Positions 1 to 5,149 of a stretch of 5,149 nucleotides of DNA are shown here, piece after piece; the stretch's first letter is position 1; the number at the start of each line of letters is the position of its first letter. The stretch spans positions 1-5,149 of the forward strand of contig CAMGRB010000116.1 in the NCBI GenBank assembly GCA_946061315.1, written 5' to 3'. The stretch is from an uncultured Clostridia bacterium. Its GTDB lineage: Bacteria > Bacillota > Clostridia > Oscillospirales > CAG-272. The notes below the pieces were generated by a model, which was not told the origin of the DNA, made no database searches, and saw nothing but the letters and a program-made list of their open reading frames with translations. The position numbers and the translations under genes were made by a program.

Positions 1-244
1 CCGACGACGATATTATAACGGGGTTTATAAGTTCAAAAAGTCCTTCCTCGGTTTCAATTACGACAATTCTGCGCAAAACGCCGACCTGAACAGCCGCAAG
101 TCCGCACCCGTTTGCCGCGCGCATGGTTTCGACCATATCGTCGATAAGAGTAAGTATTCTCGGAGTTATCTCCGTCACCTCACGGCTCTTTTTTCTTAAA
201 AAATCTTCATTTGACTTCTTTTTTACTATTTTAAGTATAGCCAT
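1..244 (-). CDS. def: Peptide deformylase, N-terminal part (cut by window edge)
   Basis: Peptide deformylase removes the formyl group from the initiator methionine of new proteins, acting in the cytosol as a metal-dependent hydrolase at the ribosome exit. The 81 residues visible here begin MAILKIVKKKS and contain family motif I, GCGLAAVQVG, at residues 46-55, including the glutamine (Gln53) that lines the active site. This is followed by the usual RRIVVIE strand and ELINP. Motif II (EGCLS) and the metal-binding HExxH of motif III lie off the left edge, so catalytic competence cannot be judged. The start is ATG at 244-242, with GGAGG four bases upstream; the gene begins 10 bp after the priA stop. 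The N-terminus lacks the common GDPxLR form and reads SNEDFLRKKS, a mild variation. The priA-def order is classic for Bacillota. Family assignment is secure. Confidence 0.95.
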   Translation of the reverse strand, partial: MAILKIVKKKSNEDFLRKKSREVTEITPRILTLIDDMVETMRAANGCGLAAVQVGVLRRIVVIETEEGLFELINPVIISSS

Positions 245-248
245 ATAT

Positions 249-253
249 CCTCC
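249..253 (-). promoter_or_regulatory. Ribosome binding site of def
   Basis: GGAGG on the minus strand lies directly after the priA stop codon (257-255). It is only four bases from the def ATG at 244, a slightly short spacing. It supports the chosen def start; another ATG at 255-253, overlapping the priA stop, is out of frame with def. Confidence 0.8.
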
Positions 254-254
254 A

Positions 255-2747
255 TTAAAGGCTTGACGGATTGAAATCGACGGAGAGGCGCACCTTGCCC
301 GACGATTTTGTAAATTCCGAGTATATATCGGAAAAAATCTTCCGTATCTGCCTGTTAAGTTTGCATTTTATAAGTATTCTCTTGCGATATCTGCCCTGCG
401 CCTTGTATATCGGCGCCTCAAAGGGTCCGTAGACGATAACGGGTATATCGTCGGTTATTTTACTGCGCATTTTTTTAAGGAGTTCGTCTGCGCTTTCGTT
501 AAGCGACCTTTCGTCCTCGGCAGAGAGTGCAAAGAGCGCAATATCGCAAAAAGGCGGGAAAGTGTATGCTTTTCTTATTTCTATCTCGTTCTTATAGAAT
601 GATTCGTAATCCTGTTTTGCCGCCAGGAGTATCGTTTTTTCATTGGGAGCGTTTGTCTGTATGACGGCAACGCCTTTATCCTTTGCTCTGCCCGCCCTGC
701 CTACAACTTGTGTAAGCATTGAAAACGTGCGTTCTGCGGAGCGATAGTCGCTTGTGTAGAGCATCGTATCGGCAAGCATAACTCCGACAAGGGTGACCGA
801 GGGAAAATCGTGCCCCTTTGTAACCATCTGCGTGCCTATTAAAACGTCTGCCTCGCCCTCTCTGAACGAGCCGAGTATTTTCTCGTACGAAAACTTTGAC
901 GAGGTCGTGTCGGCATCGAGGCGCAGAGTTGATATTTCGGGGAAAAGCTCCGTCAGCTCCTCTTGTGCCTTTTGCGTGCCGAAGCCTATATAGTTAAACG
1001 TTTTTTCACCGCACTCGGAGCATTTTTCGGGCAGACGTGTCTGATATCCGCAATAGTGGCACCTTAAAACTCCGTTTTTTGAGAGTATCTCCGTTGCGTT
1101 TTCCGCCGTTATTTCTTCCTTGATCTTACCGAACGAATGGTAGGTCATAGCAACCGAACAATGCGGACACTGTATCGGTTTTCCGCAGCTCTGGCAACCG
1201 ACGGAGGCAAAATATCCGCGCCTGTTTAAGAACAGTATCGCCTGCTTGCCCCTTTGCTTTGCGTCCGACATAAGAGAGATGAGCTTACCTCCGAAAGCGG
1301 ACACGTTGCCGCCTATTCTCTCTTTTCGCATATCGGTTATTATAACGTCGGGCAAGGTGGCACCGCCGTATCTTTCCGTCAGTTTTACAAGCGAATAAGT
1401 ACCGCCCATCGCCTTATAATATGAGTTGAAAGACGGCGTTGCGGAGGCAAGAAGCATAAGTCCGCCCGATTTTGCGCACCTGAACCTCGCTATATCGTGT
1501 GCAAGATATTTCGGGTCGGTGTCCGATTTATAGGTGTGCTCCTGCTCCTCGTCTATGACTATCATACCGATATTTTTAAGAGGCGCAAAAACTGCGGAGC
1601 GCGTGCCTATGACGATATCTGCCTTGCCGTCGAATATTTTTTTGTAAGTATCAAATCTCTCACCCGCGGAGAGTGATGAGTGTATTATCGCCACTCTGTC
1701 GCCGTAATAGCCGCAGAATATTGATACGGTTTGCGGGGTTAAGGATATTTCCGGCACGAGAATTATAACTCCCTTGCCATCCAAGATAACCTCGTCTATC
1801 ATCTTTTTAATAACGCTGGTTTTGCCGCTTCCCGTCACTCCGTAAAGCAGGGCTGCCCGCGGCTCCTTGTCTTTGTAAAGAGCTTTTAACTGCTCAAAAG
1901 CGTTTTTTTGAATTTCCGAGAGCACGGTTTGTTCGTTGTTTTTTACCGCTTTATTTTCATACGGGTTTCTGTATATCTCTACTTTTTCGGATTTTACAAT
2001 TCCCTTTTTAAGAAGCGGATCAAGTTGCACCTTCGATGTTGACGTGCGCTCGTATATCTCCTTGTCAGAGAGTGATTCATACTCGCAAAGGAGCCTTATT
2101 ATATTTTTTTGCTTTTCACTCCTTATGCCAAACGGGTTTTTTGCCTCGCAGGCAGAAAGTGCGGTTTCTTTATCGAGCGCAAGGGATATTACGTTTCGGT
2201 ACTTGTTTTTGTCGTCCTCGACTATCTCGGTGCGCTTTGATATATATTTGTTTCTGAAAAGCCACGAAAGCGACGCGCCACAATCGCCGAATTTCTTTTT
2301 CAGGCGGCCGTATTCCGTATCGGGATTTTCTTTTATATACCCGTAAAGCTCCACCATTTCGCAAGGGACGCCTGACTCTTTTTCAAGGTTTGGGGTAAAA
2401 TATTCTCTCGTTTTGGAAATTATCGCCGACGGGAGAATACACCGAACCGCCTCACCGAAGGTGCAAAGAGTCTGCTCCTTCATAAAAGAGCAAAGTGACA
2501 AAAGCTCGGAATTGAGTTTTAAGTAATCGGACATAACCGAGCTTATCGGCTTTATGCCCTGTAAGTTTTCCTCCTCGCACAAGGACACGACTATGGCGCT
2601 CTTTTGTCTGTTGGCATTGCCAAACGGCACGGCGACCACAGAGCCCTCGGTCACCTCGTCCCTCATTCCGACGGGGATAAAATAGGTATATTCGCAGTCT
2701 GCGTGGTAGGGTACGTCAAGTATATGAACTTTTGCGCATACGCTCAT
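255..2747 (-). CDS. priA: Primosomal replication restart helicase PriA
   Basis: PriA is a 3'-to-5' superfamily 2 DNA helicase that recognises stalled or collapsed forks and reloads the replicative helicase. The 830 residues show the full family layout. An N-terminal 3'-end DNA-binding domain (about 1-110, with VPFGNANR near 40-47) is followed by winged-helix-like segments (about 125-265). The first helicase lobe has Walker A GVTGSGKT (303-310), a DEEQ box (399-402) and SATPS (435-439). A cysteine-rich zinc region has pairs at C518/C521, C527/C530, C563/C566 and C576/C579. The second lobe has GTQMVTKGHDFPS (638-650) and QVVGRAGR (680-687). A C-terminal domain has YGPFEAPIYKAQGRYRKR (773-790) and ends VDFNPSSL. 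All eight zinc-ligand cysteines are present, so the protein should be active. About 18 extra residues separate C530 from C563 compared with E. coli PriA. The start is supported by a strong GAGGGGAGG eight bases upstream. A 92-bp gap, where B. subtilis has coaBC, separates it from rpoZ. Confidence 0.97.
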   Translation of the reverse strand: MSVCAKVHILDVPYHADCEYTYFIPVGMRDEVTEGSVVAVPFGNANRQKSAIVVSLCEEENLQGIKPISSVMSDYLKLNSELLSLCSFMKEQTLCTFGEAVRCILPSAIISKTREYFTPNLEKESGVPCEMVELYGYIKENPDTEYGRLKKKFGDCGASLSWLFRNKYISKRTEIVEDDKNKYRNVISLALDKETALSACEAKNPFGIRSEKQKNIIRLLCEYESLSDKEIYERTSTSKVQLDPLLKKGIVKSEKVEIYRNPYENKAVKNNEQTVLSEIQKNAFEQLKALYKDKEPRAALLYGVTGSGKTSVIKKMIDEVILDGKGVIILVPEISLTPQTVSIFCGYYGDRVAIIHSSLSAGERFDTYKKIFDGKADIVIGTRSAVFAPLKNIGMIVIDEEQEHTYKSDTDPKYLAHDIARFRCAKSGGLMLLASATPSFNSYYKAMGGTYSLVKLTERYGGATLPDVIITDMRKERIGGNVSAFGGKLISLMSDAKQRGKQAILFLNRRGYFASVGCQSCGKPIQCPHCSVAMTYHSFGKIKEEITAENATEILSKNGVLRCHYCGYQTRLPEKCSECGEKTFNYIGFGTQKAQEELTELFPEISTLRLDADTTSSKFSYEKILGSFREGEADVLIGTQMVTKGHDFPSVTLVGVMLADTMLYTSDYRSAERTFSMLTQVVGRAGRAKDKGVAVIQTNAPNEKTILLAAKQDYESFYKNEIEIRKAYTFPPFCDIALFALSAEDERSLNESADELLKKMRSKITDDIPVIVYGPFEAPIYKAQGRYRKRILIKCKLNRQIRKIFSDIYSEFTKSSGKVRLSVDFNPSSL

Positions 2748-2755
2748 ATATAAAT

Positions 2756-2764
2756 CCTCCCCTC
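2756..2764 (-). promoter_or_regulatory. Strong ribosome binding site of priA
   Basis: On the minus strand GAGGGGAGG lies eight bases before the priA ATG (2747-2745). It is the best match to the 16S rRNA anti-Shine-Dalgarno sequence in the window and fixes the priA start. Because priA is the only gene here not tightly coupled to its upstream neighbour, a strong independent initiation site makes sense. Confidence 0.85.
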
Positions 2765-2772
2765 AAAACAGA

Positions 2773-2798
2773 CGGTTTGCCAAATTACCGAAAAACCG
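2773..2798 (-). promoter_or_regulatory. Weak second hairpin upstream of priA
   Basis: On the minus strand CGGTTT (2798-2793) can pair with AAACCG (2778-2773), with a G-U pair possible outside and a 14-base loop. The sequence after it, TCTGTTTTG, is T-rich but interrupted. The pairing is short and the loop large, so this may be chance. It leaves the priA ribosome binding site (2756-2764) unpaired. Confidence 0.3.
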
Positions 2799-2821
2799 CA
2801 AAATACGGCAAGACGCCGTAT
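2791..2821 (-). terminator. Hairpin with interrupted T-tract after rpoZ (partial terminator or attenuator)
   Basis: Read on the minus strand, ATACGGC (2821-2815), loop GTCTT and GCCGTAT (2809-2803) form a perfect 7-bp stem. It is followed by TTT, then GCGG, then TTTTT. It starts 18 bases after the rpoZ stop codon. The form resembles an intrinsic terminator, but the stem is only moderately GC-rich and the T-tract is broken, so partial termination or an RNA processing/stability role is as likely as full termination. Downstream priA has no clear promoter of its own in the gap, which argues for read-through. Confidence 0.5.
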
Positions 2822-2839
2822 CCGCTTTATGAAAAATTA

Positions 2840-3382
2840 TCAGCCTTCGCTATCCTCGTCAACGGTGTATCCGCTATCGTCGTCGAATACCTCGTGCGCG
2901 CCCATAAGCTCTTTGCTGTCGAAGTCATCGTATGCTTCCGGCTCGTCGTCAAATTCTTCAAGCTCTTCGTCGGCTCCGTCGTCAAGCACCTCGTCCTCGT
3001 CAACCTTTTCGCTCTTGAAGGGGTTTTTCTCGGTTCTTTCGGGCTCTTTGGGAAGCTCGGGTATCTGCTCTACGACGACGGTGGAGTCCTCGTAGCCCTC
3101 ATCGCCCGGAAGAAATACCTCGAACTCGCCGTTTTTAAGACCCCACACGGCGTTCTTTACTGCCTTTTCATCTCTGTATTCCTTCTTTATGAGCGATGCA
3201 AGGTCACGGTCGGTTTCCTTGTTTGCTATCATTCTCTCGGCGATCTGGCGCTCTCTCAAATACTCGTTGGTTATCATTCTTGCGCACTTTGCGGTCGCCA
3301 TAACGAGCGAATATTTGTTAAGACGTGCCTCGCCGTCCTTTTCGGTTACCTTCAATAATTCCTGAATTGATGGATAAAGCAT
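2840..3382 (-). CDS. rpoZ: RNA polymerase omega subunit with long acidic C-terminal tail
   Basis: Omega is the small RNA polymerase subunit that helps fold and hold the beta' subunit. The start MLYPSIQELLK, the core NKYSLVMATAKCARMI (residues 22-37) and the later KAVKNAVWGLKNGEFEVF (73-90) match the omega fold, and the position directly after gmk is the classic one. Two things are unusual. The protein is 180 residues, against about 67 in B. subtilis and 91 in E. coli. About 30 residues rich in charged side chains lie between the two core motifs, and a tail (93-180) carries 37 Asp/Glu against 6 Lys/Arg. The last 54 residues alone have 27 acidic residues and one lysine. The tail has no predicted fold by eye and looks disordered. 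The start is ATG at 3382 with AAGGAG six bases upstream, 25 bp after the gmk stop. The omega identity of the first 90 residues is strong; the role of the tail is unknown. Confidence 0.92.
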   Translation of the reverse strand: MLYPSIQELLKVTEKDGEARLNKYSLVMATAKCARMITNEYLRERQIAERMIANKETDRDLASLIKKEYRDEKAVKNAVWGLKNGEFEVFLPGDEGYEDSTVVVEQIPELPKEPERTEKNPFKSEKVDEDEVLDDGADEELEEFDDEPEAYDDFDSKELMGAHEVFDDDSGYTVDEDSEG

Positions 3383-3388
3383 AATAAA

Positions 3389-3394
3389 CTCCTT
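3389..3394 (-). promoter_or_regulatory. Ribosome binding site of rpoZ
   Basis: AAGGAG on the minus strand lies six bases before the rpoZ ATG (3382-3380), inside the 25-bp gmk-rpoZ gap. It supports the MLYPSIQ start, which is also where omega proteins normally begin. Confidence 0.8.
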
Positions 3395-3407
3395 ATTTCT
3401 ATATGTG

Positions 3408-4013
3408 TTAAATAAATTTTTCGGCTATTGATTTTGTGTATTTCGTTTTCTGATGCTCGGCTTTTATTATATCGTAAATAAGCTCGGCACATTTATCCGC
3501 CTCACCGTCGTTATTGACCACCGAATAGTCGTAATTTCCGATGAGCTTTATTTCCTCTTTTGCACGGTTAAGACGCCATTTTATAACCTCGTCCGTTTCC
3601 GTTGCGCGCCCACGCAACCGCCTCTCAAGGCTGTCTGCGTCGGGTGGGGTGAGCATAATGGTGACAGCACCTCGCACCTTTTTCTTTACCTGCATGGCAC
3701 CGTCAACCTCGATTTCAAGTATGATGTCACGCCCTGCCTTATTGGCTTTCAGTACCTCTCGTTTGAGAGTTCCGTAATAATTTTCGCAGTAGGTGGTGTG
3801 CTCGAGCACCTCGCCCTTTTCGATGAGCTTTTCAAACTCGTCCTTTGAGATAAAGTGGTAATGAACGCCGTCTATCTCGCCTGCCCTCGGGGCTCTTGTC
3901 GTTGCCGACACGGAGAGCGATAATTCGGGGTGATTTTTGATAAGACTGTTTACCACGGTGCCCTTGCCGCTGCCTGCCGGGCCGGAAATAATAAAAAGCA
4001 ATCCTTTTTTCAT
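3408..4013 (-). CDS. gmk: Guanylate kinase
   Basis: Guanylate kinase transfers a phosphate from ATP to GMP to give GDP, an essential cytosolic step toward GTP and dGTP. The 201 residues are the normal length. The P-loop GPAGSGKGT is at 11-19. The GMP-binding segment [19 protein letters not shown] (36-54) carries Arg40 and Arg43, and [14 protein letters not shown] (69-82) carries Glu71 and the YYGT nucleotide-site loop. [14 protein letters not shown] (99-112) follows; here the usual EIDVQGA is changed to EIEVDGA. The lid and arginine region is [12 protein letters not shown] (131-142) with Arg147, and YDYSVVNND (161-169) closes the family signature. The ATG overlaps the remA stop as ATGA, and GGAG at 4021-4024 inside remA serves as ribosome binding site, so translation is probably coupled to remA. 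In Bacillota this enzyme is a known target of (p)ppGpp inhibition; whether this one is sensitive cannot be read from the sequence. Confidence 0.97.
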   Translation of the reverse strand: MKKGLLFIISGPAGSGKGTVVNSLIKNHPELSLSVSATTRAPRAGEIDGVHYHFISKDEFEKLIEKGEVLEHTTYCENYYGTLKREVLKANKAGRDIILEIEVDGAMQVKKKVRGAVTIMLTPPDADSLERRLRGRATETDEVIKWRLNRAKEEIKLIGNYDYSVVNNDGEADKCAELIYDIIKAEHQKTKYTKSIAEKFI

Positions 4014-4273
4014 TTTTCTTCTCCATTATCGACGGCCGACGTTCCGTTTAATCTCTCGCTTATTGCGTCTGTGGTAAGGGCGGACAGTATAACGTGATCC
4101 GAATCGGTTATTATAACGCTCTTTGTCCGTCTGCCGCTTGTGCAGTCTATAAGTCTTGCGCTTTCCTTCGCCTCGGCAACCGTTCTTTTGGCTGGTGCGG
4201 AGTCGGGAGATACTATCGCTACTATGCGGCTGTCGAGAATTATATTGTTGAAGCCTATATTTATAAATTTCAT
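4010..4273 (-). CDS. remA: RemA family DNA-binding regulator (DUF370)
   Basis: RemA of B. subtilis is a small DNA-binding protein that activates biofilm matrix and osmoprotection genes and forms ring-like oligomers that wrap DNA. This 87-residue protein has the whole family signature: [45 protein letters not shown] and VILSA. Arg16, Arg48 and Arg49 align with Arg18, Arg50 and Arg51 of B. subtilis RemA, which are reported to be needed for DNA binding. The usual GFGN turn is GFNN here (Asn9). The acidic C-terminal end, VDNGEEK, is poorly conserved in the family. The ATG at 4273 lies 4 bp after the yicC stop with only a weak AGAG upstream, suggesting coupling to yicC translation. Many clostridia carry RemA next to yicC and gmk without a known biofilm role, so the target genes in this organism are unknown. 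Confidence 0.95.
   Translation of the reverse strand: MKFINIGFNNIILDSRIVAIVSPDSAPAKRTVAEAKESARLIDCTSGRRTKSVIITDSDHVILSALTTDAISERLNGTSAVDNGEEK
4018..4024 (-). promoter_or_regulatory. Ribosome binding site of gmk within the end of remA
   Basis: GGAGAAG on the minus strand overlaps the last codons of remA (Gly-Glu-Glu); its GGAG core is seven bases from the gmk ATG at 4013. Together with the ATGA stop-start overlap it points to coupled translation of remA and gmk. Confidence 0.7.
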
Positions 4274-4277
4274 AATC

Positions 4278-5149
4278 TTACTCTACGTTTTGTATCTGCT
4301 CCCTGATTTTTTCAAGCTCGTTCTTGACGTTTACCACAAGATGCGCCGTATCGGCATTTGAAGCCTTTGAGCCTATCGTGTTTATCTCCCTGTTCATCTC
4401 CTGAACGAGAAAATCGAGCTTTCTTCCCGCAGGCTCGCCTGACTCGGCTATATCGTAAAACGCGTCGAAATGGCTTGACAGACGGACAAGCTCCTCGTCT
4501 ATTGCGACCTTATCTGCAAATATCGCAACCTCTGTAAGTATCCTTTGCTCGTCTATATTTACGGAATTGTCGTTTAAGAATTTTACTATCCTGTCCTCAA
4601 GCTTTTTTGCGTAGCCGTTTATATCGTCGTCGGAGTTTTTCGATATTTGTGCTACGTAGCCCTTTATGTTTTCTATCTTTTCGCATATGTTGCGGTAGAG
4701 GTTTTCTCCCTCGACCTCGCGCCTTTTTATAAACTGCGGTATTGCCTCGTCAAGAATTTCTTTTATGTCGTTCCAATCCTTTTCAAGATCGTCCTCGGGC
4801 TTGCGCAGCGAGAAAATATCCTTGTTTGCGGCGACGCGCATAACGGAAATGTCGTCTTTTAACTCAAACGTGTCGCGCAGTTTGTAAAGCGCGTCAAGAT
4901 ACGATTTCGTATATGCGGTGTCAAGGCATATCTCAACACCCTCCTGCTCGAGCATATCGACGTTTACCGATACGTCTATTTTACCCCTTACTATCCCTCT
5001 TGACTGAAGATACTGCTTTATCTTGTCCTCAAGAAAGGTGTAAAGCCTCGATATTCTGACGCTGCAATCAAAAAACCTGTTGTTTACCGATTTTATCTCG
5101 ACGGTAATGTCTTTTCCGCCGACAGTCCCCCTCGCTCTTGCAAACGAGG
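4278..5149 (-). CDS. yicC: YicC/YloC family endoribonuclease-like protein (start just off the window)
   Basis: E. coli YicC is reported to be an endoribonuclease acting on small RNA, and B. subtilis YloC is its homologue; the family is found across bacteria. The frame is open from the right edge, giving 289 residues that start [13 protein letters not shown]. This aligns with E. coli MIRSMTAYARRE, so about six residues are missing and the full protein is near the family length of about 290. An internal Met at 4955 is not the start, because family sequence continues upstream of it: [11 protein letters not shown] (17-27) and [11 protein letters not shown] (49-59). Further family blocks are [14 protein letters not shown] (about residue 150), [12 protein letters not shown], and the highly conserved C-terminal end with [26 protein letters not shown] and [10 protein letters not shown]. 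The middle is helical and charged. It is the first visible gene of the operon and lies 4 bp before remA. Catalytic residues cannot be assigned with confidence from the sequence alone. Confidence 0.95.
   Translation of the reverse strand, partial: SFARARGTVGGKDITVEIKSVNNRFFDCSVRISRLYTFLEDKIKQYLQSRGIVRGKIDVSVNVDMLEQEGVEICLDTAYTKSYLDALYKLRDTFELKDDISVMRVAANKDIFSLRKPEDDLEKDWNDIKEILDEAIPQFIKRREVEGENLYRNICEKIENIKGYVAQISKNSDDDINGYAKKLEDRIVKFLNDNSVNIDEQRILTEVAIFADKVAIDEELVRLSSHFDAFYDIAESGEPAGRKLDFLVQEMNREINTIGSKASNADTAHLVVNVKNELEKIREQIQNVE

Noticed and set aside
1936..2346. A 136-residue plus-strand frame inside priA
   Set aside because: It lies fully antisense to a well-supported priA segment, has no family motifs and no clear start site.
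2779..2812. A possible promoter for priA (TTGCCG, 18-base spacer, TAATTT on the minus strand)
   Set aside because: It matches consensus at only about four of six bases in the -35 box and three of six in the -10 box, overlaps the hairpin, and is what chance would give in T-rich DNA.
2829..3095. A serine-rich 88-residue plus-strand frame
   Set aside because: It is the opposite-strand shadow of the acidic omega tail; GAC/GAG/GAA codons read in antisense give serine-rich low complexity.
2732..3358. A 208-residue plus-strand frame that looks hydrophobic, like a membrane protein
   Set aside because: It is antisense to rpoZ and runs into the priA start. Its hydrophobic look comes from reading the complement of Asp/Glu-rich codons, which yields Val, Leu and Phe. 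No ribosome binding site or family similarity was seen.
3832..4026. A 64-residue minus-strand frame starting MEKKNEK just upstream of gmk
   Set aside because: It overlaps gmk out of frame, uses the same GGAG region and shows no conserved content; gmk itself has all family motifs from the ATG at 4013.
4278..4955. Treating the Met at 4955 as the start of yicC
   Set aside because: The frame stays open to the right edge and the upstream translation ([22 protein letters not shown]) matches the conserved YicC N-terminal domain, so the real start is off the window.

Overview
The window looks like a chromosomal housekeeping operon from a Clostridia-like member of the Bacillota. All six genes lie on the minus strand, so transcription runs from high to low coordinates: yicC (its first few codons lie off the right edge), remA, gmk, rpoZ, priA and def (cut by the left edge). 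The order matches the Bacillus subtilis yloC-remA-gmk-rpoZ-coaBC-priA-def locus, except that coaBC is missing between rpoZ and priA. RemA is itself a largely Gram-positive and clostridial protein. Frequent ATA and AGA/AGG codons at an intermediate base composition fit an uncultured gut-type clostridial lineage, but this is inference from style and I cannot name a genus.

Region by region: 4278-5149 encodes a YicC-family endoribonuclease-like protein. 4010-4273 encodes the small DNA-binding regulator RemA, 4 bp downstream. 3408-4013 encodes guanylate kinase, whose ATG overlaps the remA stop as ATGA. 2840-3382 encodes an RNA polymerase omega subunit with a very long acidic C-terminal tail. 2748-2839 is the only real intergenic gap; it holds a 7-bp perfect hairpin, a weaker second hairpin and a strong ribosome binding site. 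255-2747 encodes the primosomal helicase PriA, with an extra segment in its zinc-binding region. 1-244 is the N-terminal part of peptide deformylase. No gene-free stretch exceeds 300 bases.

The genes are linked by expression rather than by one pathway: RNA turnover (YicC), transcriptional regulation (RemA), GTP precursor supply (Gmk), transcription (omega), replication restart (PriA) and N-terminal processing of new proteins (Def). The tight spacing suggests one transcript with translational coupling, its promoter off the right edge, and possible modulation at the rpoZ-priA hairpin.

I see no mobile element, CRISPR array, RNA gene or defence system, and no evidence for a new multi-gene system. 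The points most worth a second look are the acidic omega tail, the PriA zinc-domain insertion, and the rpoZ-priA junction where coaBC would be expected.
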